A DNA stretch of 64,000 bases from Metellina segmentata (lineage: Eukaryota > Arthropoda > Arachnida > Araneae > Tetragnathidae): the NCBI GenBank assembly GCA_947359465.1, contig OX375876.1, positions 85,272,359 through 85,336,358 of the forward strand, read 5' to 3'. The position numbers and the translations under genes are program-made. Every line of letters begins with the position of its first letter. Position 1 is the first letter of the stretch. Below the pieces are notes generated by a model that worked only from the letters and a program-made list of their open reading frames with translations, made no database searches and had not been told where the DNA came from. This document shows positions 33,361 through 44,029 of the stretch, one piece after another.

Positions 33361-33453
33361 TGCTCACTTAACCTTTTGACTACGGCTATAGATATAACAA
33401 GCGCGATTCTTTCTTGACGCGATTCTTATAACTTTTAAGGTACAACTGATGTA
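33361..33453. repeat. Repeat C, left half, split by the transposon at 33454
   Basis: ACCTTTTGACTACGGCTATA and GACGCGATTCTTATAAC match 9885-10118. The right half resumes at 35479-35555 (CGATCACGGTACAACTACTG, CCGTAGTCTAAA). Together they give the expected TGTACTGGCCG join. Confidence 0.8.
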
Positions 33454-35478
33454 GTCCCATTCCACGGTCATGTATGTGACAATCACTCTACAAGATATGT
33501 ATAAATATTTGATAAATGTATGTATAAATGTACCGAAAAGACAAAAATCCATTTTGTTAAACAGTTTAAAAGAATATCTAGTAAATAGTAATGAAAATCG
33601 TATTTTTTTTTCGAAATTTTTATAGTATTTTTATATTTTTTTAGTTAGTCATGTATGTGACAAAAAACAGAAGTGTGATTTGACAACACTAACTTTTATT
33701 AAAAAATTCAGTGAATTATATGCATAAAATATGTTTAAAATATTTTTGGCATTAGAAAAGGGATTGACAAAGCCAAATTAAAATTTTAAATAATTTTTTA
33801 TTTTTCACAAAATATAATTTTGCAGGTCATGTATGTGACATGCAGTCATGTATGTGACATCGTTCAATTTTACATAACTGAATTTGTAAATATTACAATA
33901 TTGCGACCATTAATTATTGGTGTTGGCAACACTTTAATTATATTCTCATGTTGAATAATTCCTGTATCATTTTGTTGATAAATGAAGTTAAGTACAAACA
34001 CTTGCATAACGAAAACTACATTGATATCAGTTTCATCTAAAGCAGATGTTTGTGCAACGTAGGGCTTCCACGACCTTTTCCCAAACACTTTTACTAGTAC
34101 AAACATGCCGAGTGAAATATTTACAGATAAAGTGTGATTTTCTGCTGGTGGTTGGGTACTTTTGAAACACTGTTCTGTATTTTCAGAATAGCATAACTCT
34201 TGTATAGCAGCATCCAAATTTTGCTGGCTGGTAAACAAACAAATGTGGTTGTCAGAACTATTAACGATATGTGCTTTTTTAATTCCGGGAACATCCTTGG
34301 CTAAATTCCAATCAATCTGGGTTTTATCTATGTCATTAGAACATAGTAACATAGAAATGGCCGTAATGTTTGGTACTATTTTTGCAGCAACTGTAGCAAA
34401 GTTGATTGCATTCGGTACTATGAATCTTCTTGCCTTCACTTCTGCATATACTCGGGACTTAATGGTACCACCTATACCATCAACAACTCCTTTTCCATAG
34501 GAAGTTGCTGAATATTTCCATTAAAAACCTTAAAAGACGCTTTTGGATAACAAAAAAAGAAAGTAACAAACAAATTTGTTTTTTAAACTTGCTGGATGGT
34601 CCATTACTCCAGATGATCAATTTTGGTTCATCTGCCTGAAATTTAATAATTTCAAGAAGTTTTAAAATGAAAGCAGATTCAGATAGCTTTGATTTATTTT
34701 TGGTATCACTTACAATAAGATAACAGTGTTTTTTTTTTATTATTTTCAAACAACGCAGATGTTTACAAAGCTTAAACGCAGATGTTTACTAAGTTACATT
34801 TTCCCTGCTCCAAAATGCAGACTGTATTTCGTTTTGCCACTCACATGAATAACTCATAGCAAAATCTACTTGCAATACAGTAGCAATCTTTGCATTTTAC
34901 TATTTCATGTCACACATGACTGCTTGAAGTCACATACCTAACCACAATGTCACATACATGACCATTGAAAATTATAATTTAAATATAATATTTTTTTAAA
35001 TTTTGGACATTATTTCATCAATTAGTATGATTATATTTGTGAATAATAATTTGGAATTTTTTTGTAAATTTAATGACATAGGAAATAAAAAACATGTATT
35101 AATGGTCATGTATGTGACTCCCCACAACATTGATACGTTTTGATTGTTTAAAGAATACCAAAATGGATGTTATTTTGTTATGTTTTGATATATTCTAACT
35201 AAAAATACATTAGCAATTGAAAATTAAAATATGATAGGTACCTATATTAAAAGTGAAGGAATTGTAGAAGCCTTTAAGAAATATTATAAAAAAACAAACT
35301 ACTTACAATTTTTATCATATGTCTTGAAATATGCTATTTATGAGATATTGTATTTTTAAACAAAAATAAAGTCAATTACAAGAAAGATCATATATTTTTC
35401 ATTAAAAATATGTGCCACAATCATGATAATTATAAAAAAAAAATTTGGCCCTTGGTTTCAAAATCCATGGAATGAGCC
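33454..35478 (-). mobile_element. Unclassified DNA transposon with repeated 15-bp motif
   Basis: The TIRs are GTCCCATTCCACGG and, on the other strand, GGCTCATTCCATGG (11 of 14 match). TGTA borders both sides (33450-33453 and 35479-35482) and reconstitutes the interrupted repeat C, suggesting a 4-bp TSD. GGTCATGTATGTGAC or a one-base variant occurs at 33466, 33647, 33825, 33844 and 35104. It occurs inverted at 34949, with decayed inverted copies at 34907 and 34927. These flank the coding relic and look like transposase-binding sites. I cannot assign a superfamily. Confidence 0.72.
33870..34749 (-). pseudogene. Transposase-like relic of the 33454-35478 element
   Basis: Minus-strand frames read KLSESAFILKLLEIIKF, then PKLIIWSNGPSSKFKKQ. 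After a frame change comes WKYSATSYGKGVVDGIGGTI, then KARRFIVPNAINFATVAAKI, with an open tail of about 150 codons to 33870. The pair IWSDG-SS-FKN and HGKG-VDGIGG-K recurs in uncharacterised animal transposon-like proteins that I recall but cannot name. The first motif has N where D is expected and the second Y for H. Stops and a frameshift near 34520 separate the blocks, so the gene is dead. The N-terminal part should lie in 34750-35460, where I recognise nothing. Confidence 0.65.
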
Positions 35479-35931
35479 TGTACTGGCCGTTGTCTAAATT
35501 CTTCCTTCGTGCGATCACGGTACAACTACTGTTCCGGCCGTAGTCTAAAGCTCAAGTAAATTATGTATTTGTATCATGCTGCTACGTGTGCGCGGTGCGA
35601 AAAACTCTTTTGTAAACAAAGATGACTCCATATGCCAAAGAGTAGAAAAAATAATGAAAATTTAAAATATATTTAATATATACCTGCAAATTAAATGAGG
35701 ATAATACGGAGTCTTCACAAGCTTTATAACGTTTAATCGACCCCATCAGTCTTCAGATACCCATGCCTCAGAAAGTATAAACCACCATGTTCCTCCATTC
35801 AGAGATTCAGTCAAGAGAGACCTGTACGCTGTAAGCAACACTTGTAATACTGTCTGCTTGCCACGAGAACTATCCCAGACACAGTTTATCCTGTCTGTTG
35901 CCGTAGAAACGGACTTCATCCAATTTTCTAT
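35479..35931. other. End of repeat C, then unannotated sequence
   Basis: Repeat C occupies 35479-35555. From there to the next SINE-B no feature is recognised. Confidence 0.5.
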
Positions 35932-36142
35932 GGGGTAGCCGGTGGTCTAAAGGGTTAGCCCGCTACACTAGCAACATGTGTTCGATTCCTCCTCTGTTTG
36001 CATTTCTCTTCTGTGTTAGTATAGCTTTCATTGTGTGTTTGTCCTTTACTAGATGTTGTCTATCTTATATTTCACGTACCGTCCGCTTGACCGTAAGCTA
36101 TCAGCTTGACCAAGTATGGCCCTTGCGCCATTTGCCCCCAAA
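35932..36142 (+). repeat. SINE-B copy
   Basis: The head GGTGGTCTAAAGGGTTAG differs from other SINE-B copies. The B box (GTTCGATTCCTCC), middle and tail (CTTGACCAAGTATGGCCC, TTGCGCCATTTGCCCCC) are typical. A 20-bp internal duplication of the GCTTGACCGTAAG region is present. Confidence 0.8.
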
Positions 36143-36265
36143 ATAATTAATTTTCCTTTAGGATGCTTGAAGGAAAGTTTTCAAGTTTGTCACATTGACT
36201 CACTTAATGACTGATTAGAAATGTATGTATAATTTTGTTCTTTTCGAGGACATCTATACTAGTAA

Positions 36266-36692
36266 GGCCCGGTGCACACATCCGATATTTTTCAACGTGC
36301 GGCGCCACCGAAGCCCAACTATGCACACATAACAGTGAAATGACGCACTAACTCATTTCGCGCCATTTGCGATAAATATTCTACCGAAGAAAACGTGTTT
36401 ATTTCGCTTACTTGGTGTAAAAAAAAAAGTATAGTTTGAAACAAAATAGACGTTACTGGCTACAACTATTAATTAATTATTTATATTCCATTTGTTTATG
36501 AAAACAAGGTCCTTCAGAACGTGCGGCACCGTGGGGAACTGCGGTACAAATTGCACCCAAGTTGGACGTGCGTCGTCCCAGCGGCGCTGGAGACATGTGT
36601 GCACTCTTCCATTGGATCTAATGTATCTCAGACCGCACTTGCGTTGCGGCAGCGGCGCCGCACGTTGAAAAACCGGATGTGTGTACCGGGCC
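36266..36692. mobile_element. Harbinger-type MITE, 427 bp
   Basis: Long TIRs of about 40 bp begin GGCCCGGTGCACACATCCG on the left. On the other strand at the right they begin GGCCCGGTACACACATCCG. Both continue TTTTTCAACGTGCGGCGCC. TAA flanks both sides (36263-36265, 36693-36695), the usual PIF/Harbinger target-site duplication. The interior has no coding relic. A 133-codon frame from 36521 starts inside it and runs into flanking DNA. Confidence 0.88.
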
Positions 36693-36695
36693 TAA

Positions 36696-37215
36696 GTTAC
36701 TTCTTTCCACCGCCGACAATAGCTAAAAACAAACAAAGTCATCCACCAATCAAAATGAACGAGTCGTGTTTCTATTGCGACCTACAACACCTAGACTTAG
36801 TATCGGAAGCGGTTTTTCATGGTAAGCGAGCAGTTTTTAGCATGAAACTCCTTAAGGACTGTGATCGTTTTTCTCATACGTATTTAAGTCTATTGATTCT
36901 CCCCAAGCTCTCTAAAAGGTAAAAAAATCCTACTGAACTCTCACGATCGTGAAGGTAGAAATAAACCCCATGAAGAACATTGGAAAAACATTTTATATAC
37001 ACCTTATGGGTATCTATTATATAACATTACTATATTGCATAAATCTAGTTTATATTTTAGTTTTCCAAACATATAGGAAATCAATTGCAAATTCATCTGC
37101 TTCATAGTCATGCCAATTGTAGCAATCCCTCCGCAGCGATACATTTTTGTACACTTTCACCCTCGATAGATAAAATAAATTGTACTTTAATTTTCACCAA
37201 CTTTTATGGAAAAAT
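36696..37215. other. Unannotated interval
   Basis: Contains the end of the frame that begins in the MITE (reads NESCFYCDLQHLDLV outside the MITE). The segment has C-x-x-C-like spacing but no recognised domain. Nothing else is seen. Confidence 0.25.
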
Positions 37216-37228
37216 CTACCATTGTAGA

Positions 37229-37561
37229 GCCGACCAACCGGTATAGTGGTTAAGGTGTTAGCCTCTAGATCGGAAAGTTCCTGGTTCGAATCCGGGTCCG
37301 GGCATGGGTGTTTGTAAATGTATGGTGTAGAGGCGGCTGGTGCACCTTAAATCTGTCGTGGCCGAAAGTCCTCACGTTGGGTTGGCGTGGAAGTTTGGAG
37401 AGTGGGGTGCCAGCTCAGGTGTTGCTTCGACATCTGACCGTGGTTCAAAATTACGAGGTGTTGTCCTCGGATCTTTTCCTTAAGGGACTGATCCCGGACC
37501 GTCGTCAATAGCCCGTTGTGTTGCTCTAGTACGACGTTAATTAATAATTACCAAAAATTAC
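37229..37561 (+). repeat. SINE-A, full length, with perfect TSD
   Basis: Near-consensus copy flanked by CTACCATTGTAGA on both sides (37216-37228 and 37562-37574), a perfect 13-bp TSD. One of the youngest-looking insertions here. Confidence 0.96.
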
Positions 37562-37788
37562 CTACCATTGTAGAATATCCACAAATCAGATCCAATTGTT
37601 TGTTAAGGGTGGATCTTATTAAAGTGCGTTCAGCTCTAACCGCGTGGTACTTTTGGCTGATTCCACTATGATGTAATCAAAAAGCTTCATTGGTCAACAA
37701 CCACCCCATTCCAGCAATTTCAATAAAACAAATGTAATAAAACTAATTTACGATGCATATAGCAAACGAACAGGCCAGATCTGAGCTG

Positions 37789-37950
37789 CGAGCCGTAATT
37801 CAACGGTTTTGTCCATTGTGCAAGCAAACCTGCCAGTTGCAAGCAGTGCAGGTTCGATTCATGCGACCCAAATAACCTGGGTGTATTTCTCTCTTCTGTA
37901 TGAGTCTCTTTTATATGTTCATCACTTGACCTTGTCTAACGTCTTTGGCC
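37789..37950 (+). repeat. SINE-B copy, tail lost
   Basis: The head (GAGCCGTAATTCAACGG), B box (GCAGGTTCGATTC) and middle are present. The tail decays after CACTTGACCTTGTCTAACG. Confidence 0.75.
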
Positions 37951-38729
37951 TAAGCAGAATGTGTCAAAAATTCTTCAAATTGAGATGAGTAAACGAGTAC
38001 ATATAAAAGAAATTACCCTTCATTTGATCAAATTAGTGTGTCAACTATGAATGATATACATGCTGGTTGAAATGATTAAGTTGACTCATGGGGGATATGT
38101 AAAATAATGTATTCGATAAAACTGTTTACTGAATGTTTTCATCAAAATGAATAGCCCATTTGATATGAAACTCAGCCAATCTATCCTGTGTGCTTCAAAG
38201 TGGCTTTCACTGTTCTAGATAATATACAAAAATGACGCTTCGCAGGAATGAATATATTGTCTTTTTAAGCCAATTTATTGTGCTTGTGGGAATTTCATCG
38301 ACCCATAGGATGGGGCAATGGAATTTATTTGCCCTCTAAAGAATCTTTCTAGTCTTCGTGGATATATGATTTGGTGAATCATATAGTAAATAATATGCAT
38401 TTCTTTACGAAAATTGAATTGCTTTGGGCCTTAAAACTCCTTTGACTGTCAATCTGGAATAATTCTAATTTCGTCTCGCGCTTATGTCTTCATTTTCTGG
38501 ATGCATTTCCAATATTTTTTATGTTGCATTCATGTGTTTCTGAGGGATGTCTGCGTTTTGTTTGAGCAATGTGGAAAAACGACAACTTTGGAGTCTTGGT
38601 TGTTTTTAAAACTTTAAAACGGTCTTGATAAATTATAATGAATCGTATTTTTAATAAAAGGTCCACTAATTAATTTAATCGTTAGGTCCAATGGAATTGT
38701 TTTTAATTTAAATTACTATAGCCGGACCC
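37951..38729. other. Unannotated AT-rich interval
   Basis: No supported feature; no repeat boundary or coding motif seen. Confidence 0.4.
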
Positions 38730-38865
38730 ACCGGTCTGGTGGCTAAGGTGTTAGCCTCTAGATCGCAAGGTTCGAATCCGGGTCAGTGCCTGAATGTTTG
38801 TATATTTCAGTGTATTTTTCAGACGTATATTTCAGTGTATTTTTCAGACGTATATTTCAGTGTAT
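38730..38865 (+). repeat. SINE-A head joined to a 25-bp tandem repeat
   Basis: The SINE-A head (CCGGTCTGGTGGCTAAGG, B box GGTTCGAATCCGGG) stops after TGAATGTTTG. It is followed by TATATTTCAGTGTATTTTTC-AGACG repeated 2.6 times at 38801-38865. The body of the SINE is absent. Confidence 0.88.
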
Positions 38866-39010
38866 CTTATGTGTAGACACATAGTTATACTGAATAATGG
38901 TATCAGACTTTTGCATTAGTGATAATTTTTTTTATCATTTCATAATTTTCCTATCTAATACTGGCGGTTCTATCACAGAGTAAAATATTCTAATCTCTTT
39001 ACCTTGTGAG

Positions 39011-39530
39011 GAGGCCGCCGAGGCTTAGTGGATAAGCCGCAACTAAGGATGCGATGTCGATGTTTTTGTAACTTCGATGTCTATACGTGTCGATGTTTTT
39101 ACGCTGTCGATGTTTTTACGCTGTCGATGTTTAATTTTTAAATGAAAAAATTACCGTTATGAAAATTTTAAAAATAACCAAGTAGCATTATTTTTATAAT
39201 CAGCTAATTGAACATACTTTTAGACCAAAGTGGCCAAGGGGGAAGGGTCTGAAAAGTAGGGATGCGACATCGATGTCGATGTTTTCAAAACATTGATGTT
39301 TCATAAAAAAAAAACATCGATGTATTGGAGCCGATGTCACATTTCTAGTTGCTAAACCAGTTTTAAGAAATGGGGAAAAAAATGTAAATACTCTGAATTT
39401 TAAAAACACCAATGTTTTGGGGGGCAATGTATTATCAGCATCGATGGTATGCTGTCGATATCGCATCACTATCCGCAAACTGGGACTTGTAGGTGACAGT
39501 GTTTGAATTCCTTCCTGTGTTTCATATCCA
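39011..39530 (+). repeat. SINE-B head split by a MITE
   Basis: The left part (39011-39043) holds the A-box side (GAGGCTTAGTGGATAAGC). The right part (39472 onward) resumes with the anticodon-arm and B-box region (GGGACTTGTAGGTGAC, TTTGAATTCCTTCC). Confidence 0.65.
39044..39471. mobile_element. hAT-like MITE with ATCGATG-rich ends
   Basis: Ends TAAGGATGCGATGTCGATG and, on the other strand, TAGTGATGCGATATCGACA. The flanks GCCGCAAC (39036-39043) and TCCGCAAA (39472-39479) match at six of eight bases, at a point where the SINE-B is interrupted. The subterminal region has TGTCGATGTTTTTACGC repeated. A second TIR-like start (TAGGGATGCGACATCGATG) at 39259 suggests a nested or rearranged copy. Confidence 0.7.
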
Positions 39531-40732
39531 CTTTAACTATAATTTTAACTAATCTGCTAAAAACGTCGAATAAATTCGTTTAATACAATTTGATCACGTT
39601 CAAATGAAAATGACGCAGATATCCGATACAAATCGGACGCAGTGTACAGGAGACCATGCCTGAACACCTCCGATAAATACGTCTCCGACGTCCGATAATT
39701 ATCGGTGTGTACAAACGCTCTTATGCCATAAGACCCAAGCAGATTTTAATGCAAACATCTCGTAGTCACATTCTCGACCGTGCCTATTGCATATAACGCG
39801 AGCTTCAGTGCCTGCTCATTCACTTTTCCGGCAACATTCTCATTTATTATTTTCATTCACGCTGCATTCCTGTATTTCACCAAATACAATGCACACTTTG
39901 GGAGTAACAGGAGCAATTTTGTTGGAAAACTGATGTTGCCATGGCTTAAGTGGGCTTTCTCGCTGCACTAATAACAGAACCTGGAAATCGGGTAATTATC
40001 AGGGAACTTTTTATTTCTGGAAAGATCATGGAAATCTCGGGAAAATTTTCCAAATTTCACAAAAAATCAGGGAAATTTTGATAACTTAAACGGCAACTAT
40101 TATCGTTTGTCCTATTTAGATATATGCTCGATTACGAGGGCTTTTGAGAATAGAATAAATAGTATTCTCCGAAATTGTAATTCGAATAAAGAACCATACC
40201 GTCGTAATTTTTAAACACCGCGAAAACCACCGACGCCTCTTTTTTCACGGCTGCAGCATCTTGTCGCCATGAGGCTAGCGTTACAATTTATGGTATACAA
40301 TTTGAAAATTGTGTAACTAATTATGTCTTTTTATGTATTAAATTCATATTTTTGTTTGTAATTACATTTTTGTAGAATTTTTTTATGTATATTTGCATTT
40401 GATTATAATGAATAATATGATAATGTGTAGGGTCAAACGTAAAAAAGTCGTAGTCAATATATTTTGTATTTTTTCTTCATTTTTTTTCAATTGCTATTGT
40501 AAGAGGTTCTTAAGGGTTCTAACCCTTACAATAACAATTAAAATATCTGTAGAGAAAAATGCAAAATACCTCTAGAGAAAAAATACAAAATATTAGTGGA
40601 GAATTGTCCTTTTACACACCATCTGACCTTAAAAATTTATAAATATTATGCGGATTCTGAAAATCGATTCCAACAAAGGATCACAACATTTCTTAAGAGA
40701 ATTGTAAAATCAGGAAGCTTTTTTTCAAGGGT
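39531..40732. other. Unannotated interval
   Basis: Small chance frames at 39780-39971 and 40393-40575 without domains. A patch of TCCGATA/TATCGG words at 39615-39710 might be an old TIR element but could not be bounded. Confidence 0.35.
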
Positions 40733-40917
40733 TCTGTCGCCACCCTGAACAACCTGCCAGCTGCAGACGAAGCAGTTGCTCTTCCTGTAACCTGCCCTGG
40801 GTGTGTCTCTCATCTGTAGCAATAATTTTCCTTGTATATGTCCAATTACTTGTCGTTATTTGGTAAAGTTTTGCCAAACATGACCCTTACGCTATAAAAC
40901 CCCAACCGACCAACTTG
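40733..40917 (+). repeat. SINE-B copy, diverged head
   Basis: CCTGGGTGTGTCTCTCATCTG, CAATTACTTGTCGTTATTTGG and the tail CCCTTACGCTATAAAACCCC with AACCGACCAAC follow in order. The tRNA-like head is only weakly recognisable. Confidence 0.75.
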
Positions 40918-41099
40918 TAATGCAAACATCTCGGAGTCAAATCCTCTACCAGTGCCTGTTTTGCATATAACTCGATTGCAATGCTTGCTCATTCACTCTT
41001 CCGACAGCCTTCTAATTAATTGTTGTCACTCACGCTGTATTCCTGTATTGAAAGAAACAACATTGAACACTTTGGGAGTAATAGGATATAAACTGCAAA

Positions 41100-41605
41100 T
41101 TCTAAACTTAGTTCCATCCAATCAAAGACCGTCGTGTGCGTGGGGACTGGTTCACATTAAATATGTCGCACCCTCAAATATTCCCTCGTTTGCGTGGTGT
41201 GGAAGTTTGGAGAGTGGGGTGCCAGTTCAGGTGTTAAACCTCGTCATCTGACTGTGGTTTAAAATTACGAGGTGTTGTCCTCTGATCTTGCCTCTCACAC
41301 TCTGGTGAGGTTTCACCTGAACTTTTTCTTAGTCCTGTGGGTCTAAAATCAGTGAACTCCAAGGGTCAGTTCCGCAGAGTTCCATACAATGTTAAGTTCA
41401 GAACTGTATGGCTCCAGTTACCGTGATGGTTGGTGTGGAAGTTTGGAAAGTGGGGTGCCAGCTCAGATGTTGCCTCGTCATCTGACCGTGGTTCAAAATT
41501 ACGTGGTGTTGTCCTCGGATCTTTTCTTTGGGGGAATGATCCCGGACCGTCGTCAATAGCCCGTCGTGTTGCTCTAGTACGACGTTAATTAAAAATTAAT
41601 AATTA
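41100..41605 (+). repeat. SINE-A2 fragment followed by SINE-A body
   Basis: The first piece (41100-41290) carries the A2 marker GACCGTCGTGTGCGTGG and ends in TCCTCTGATCTTGCC. After about 120 bp of other sequence, a headless SINE-A body (41415-41605) runs from GGTTGGTGTGGAAG to AATTAAAAATTAATAATTACC. Confidence 0.85.
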
Positions 41606-41699
41606 CCTGAGGACCCTCATAAGTATGTGATGAAAAAGGTTATTCGTTGGGGCTCGTAAGTAAATTGAACATTTTTAAGTTAGTCAAATTCTTTAATTG

Positions 41700-42085
41700 T
41701 TAATCAATTGTTGATGTTGTCGTGCGGGCCATATTGGCCCAATTGGGGTGCCATTGCCCCGGAGGGTAGGAATTCTTCATACATGACACATCCGTTTTAC
41801 AGGAAGGTCCCTTTCACACATCCATTCACTCACACGTATCGTAATTTAGATCTCAATCAGAGGCCGATAACCCCCTGATCAGGTACCCCCAGAGGTATTG
41901 ATTTGGTATGGGAACATGGGAGACTTTGTGACCACGACCTATTTAACGTGCCCCAGTCACCATTAGTGAACACGACGGTCTTAAGTCAGGTCCAAGCGCC
42001 GATCTCGCAACCATCGGAATTGTAGCCTCCGCCGAGGACAGAACCCACAACCCTTCCGATGCGAGCTCGACGCTCTAATTAATCA
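41700..42085 (-). repeat. SINE-C: third tRNA-related family
   Basis: On the minus strand the head reads GAGCGTCGAGCTCGCATCGG, with a B-box-like GGGTTCTGTCC. A middle of GACCGTCGTGTTCAC and GGGGCACGTTAAATAGGTCG resembles the SINE-A2 middle. The 3' half (TACCTGATCAGGGGG, CCTCCGGGGCAATGGC) is unlike A or B. A shared middle with a different tail implies modular relatedness. Limits are approximate. Confidence 0.6.
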
Positions 42086-42702
42086 ATTTGTTGGAAGGAA
42101 TACAGGAAACGCGTGCGCTTCGAATATTCATGCGTGTTGTGTTTTAATTGAAACGGTAGCACATAATGTTCAGAATTAGTGTACCAAATGGAATTCAATT
42201 TCCTTTATCACATTCAGCCTGACCTGAAGATCAGTCTGAAAAAGGCCATAAAGTGAAGATTCTTCCCTAAAAATACAAGAGCGTTCTCCGTCGTTAGACA
42301 GTGATCTTTTGCAGAGAATCATTAAGGACAGTGCTCTTTTAAATAAATGATCCGTTCAATGGAAGCTTCATTGTCCCATCGAGATCATTAAGTACTCTAT
42401 GTGGGTCGTTATCCCGCTCATCACTTCTATTTTTGTGTTGGTCTGGGTTCAAAATCCCCCAATTCTGAATTAATAATACATAGAAGTCTGACAACACGAT
42501 GTGTTGAAAGCGAAAATCGTATCAACACAATAAATTCTGATATTTACAGGGTAGAGATAGATTTGTAGCCTTAGATTAGAAGTGTTCTTAACATGAAGTT
42601 CTATGTGACCTTGTGTTTTTCGAACCACTGAGTATAATTCATTTTTTATTCGAATTATAAAAAACTGATTAGTTTTAGTGTACCCGTAAGCTGTGGAGGG
42701 TG
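42086..42702. other. Unannotated interval
   Basis: A 109-codon minus frame (42470-42799) overlaps the start of the LINE insertion and has no recognisable domain. Nothing else is supported. Confidence 0.4.
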
Positions 42703-42736
42703 GCCGTGGCTCAGTGGGTTTGTCCAACACGCTAAC

Positions 42737-42946
42737 TTGCTGGAAGGAGAGAACCCTCCTTTGTGCCAACATTGCAACGGCGATCTTACAATCTCTCATT
42801 TCTTAACCTCATGTCCTGGTTTATGGCATTTTTACATTCAATTTTTTAAAACTTCCTCACCTAGATTATCCGTTTTGCTGGGTAATCCTCCTCACTCTGC
42901 ACTCGTTCCTTTTTTACGATGTTCTAAATTTTTAAATTGTATATAG
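42737..42946 (+). pseudogene. LINE polyprotein C-terminus (truncated)
   Basis: An open frame of about 68 codons reads LCQHCNGDLTISHFLTSCPG and ends LRCSKFLNCI-stop. The C-x2-C-x8-H-x4-C pattern is the zinc-finger-like motif common at the end of non-LTR retrotransposon ORF2 proteins of Jockey/I-type clades. The reverse transcriptase and endonuclease domains are missing because of truncation. The clade is inferred only from this motif. Confidence 0.78.
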
Positions 42947-43198
42947 TTGTCATCTTCATATTCTAAATACGCCATCACTTCATCAATACATTTTATTACA
43001 TTCATGACGAAGATAATCCTATACTTTTTTAGGACCAAAATACTTTTAAATTCCCCACTTCCTTATTTATTTCTAATTTACCTTTATTTGACTTGATATA
43101 TTAAATATTTTATTAATTTTACTGGGTCAAATTTCGTCTCGTGTCTGGCGCAGCTTGTCCACTATTGGACCTTGCGCCATTAAACCCAAACCAACCAA
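42737..43198 (+). mobile_element. LINE 3' end, 5'-truncated insertion
   Basis: Contains the end of an open frame, an untranslated region and a tail TGGCGCAGCTTGTCC, CCTTGCGCCATTAAACCC, then ACCAACC repeats. It is flanked by the TSD AACACGCTAAC (42726-42736, 43201-43211). Truncation at the 5' end plus a TSD is typical of target-primed reverse transcription. The tail matches that of SINE-B. Confidence 0.9.
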
Positions 43199-43606
43199 CC
43201 AACACGCTAACAACTTGTGAGTTGAAGGTGGCGCAAGTTCGATTACTGTAACTTACCGTGGGTGTATTCCTCTATTCTATGTCAGTAAAACTTTCCTGGT
43301 TTATGTTCATTACTTGATACTGTCTTGTTTTTGGCGCAGCTTGGCGGAATAGGGTAGTTGCACTCTCAACCGAAAACTGTTTTAATTTAATCTGTTAGTT
43401 TAATTGTGAGAGAAAATTAATAGTGTTGCCTTTTTATTTGTCTGCTACTCAGAATCTAGTCCTTGCTTTAAATTGTTTTTTTGGGATAACTTTGAAGTTC
43501 TCTTATCAATGTCTTAAGCTAGGTTTAAAGGGGAGCAGATATCCCAGCGTGCCCACATTTTTCTCATTGTCATAGATATGACCAGGTTCATAGAAATAAC
43601 ATTCCC

Positions 43607-43860
43607 TCGTGACATGCTTCACGTTGAAGTGGGGGGGTTTGAAGAGTGAGGTGCTAGCTCAAGTGTTGAAACTTGATCGTGGTATAAAAGATGTTATCCT
43701 CGGATTCCCTATGTTCGGTGTTCCCTTTGGGACTGACCCAAGACTATCGCCAGTAACACGTTGTGTTGCTCCAGTGCGACGTAAATTCAATTACCTACCT
43801 TCGAAAAATCCAACGCTGCTTGTTCGTTTTTGGACCTTCTGCCATAAAACCCCATAGTCA
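43607..43860 (+). repeat. SINE-A fragment plus LINE-type tail
   Basis: SINE-A body from TCACGTTGAAGTGGG to CAGTGCGACGTAAATTC (43607-43795), with insertions. A LINE-like tail follows (GCTTGTTCGTTTTTGGACC, CATAAAACCCC) at 43818-43858. Confidence 0.75.
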
Positions 43861-44029
43861 CAGACGAACCAAAGAATATTTTGCTAATAAATCGACGATT
43901 AATAATAAACGACTTTTGCTAATCTTTCGACGAACCACCATGGAAATAGTTGCACGTCAGTTTTGGGTAACCCCTATACTATACTTTAGGGGAAACTGTT
44001 CCTGTCGCGTCTTGTAACATTAACGGGTA

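Larger units (their letters stand above)
42703..43350 (+). repeat. SINE-B split by a LINE insertion
   Basis: The head GGCCGTGGCTCAGTGGG to CCAACACGCTAAC (ending 42736) is separated from the rest, which resumes at 43199 with the same CCAACACGCTAAC. It continues through the B box (AGTTCGATTACTG) and tail. The repeated 11-13 bp is the LINE's target-site duplication. Confidence 0.93.

Noticed and set aside
36521..36922. 133-codon plus-strand gene
   Set aside because: Its first half lies inside the Harbinger-type MITE and includes the TIR. No domain is recognised.
39600..39715. Possible small TIR element (TCCGATA / TATCGG words)
   Set aside because: No pair of inverted ends or TSD could be fixed.
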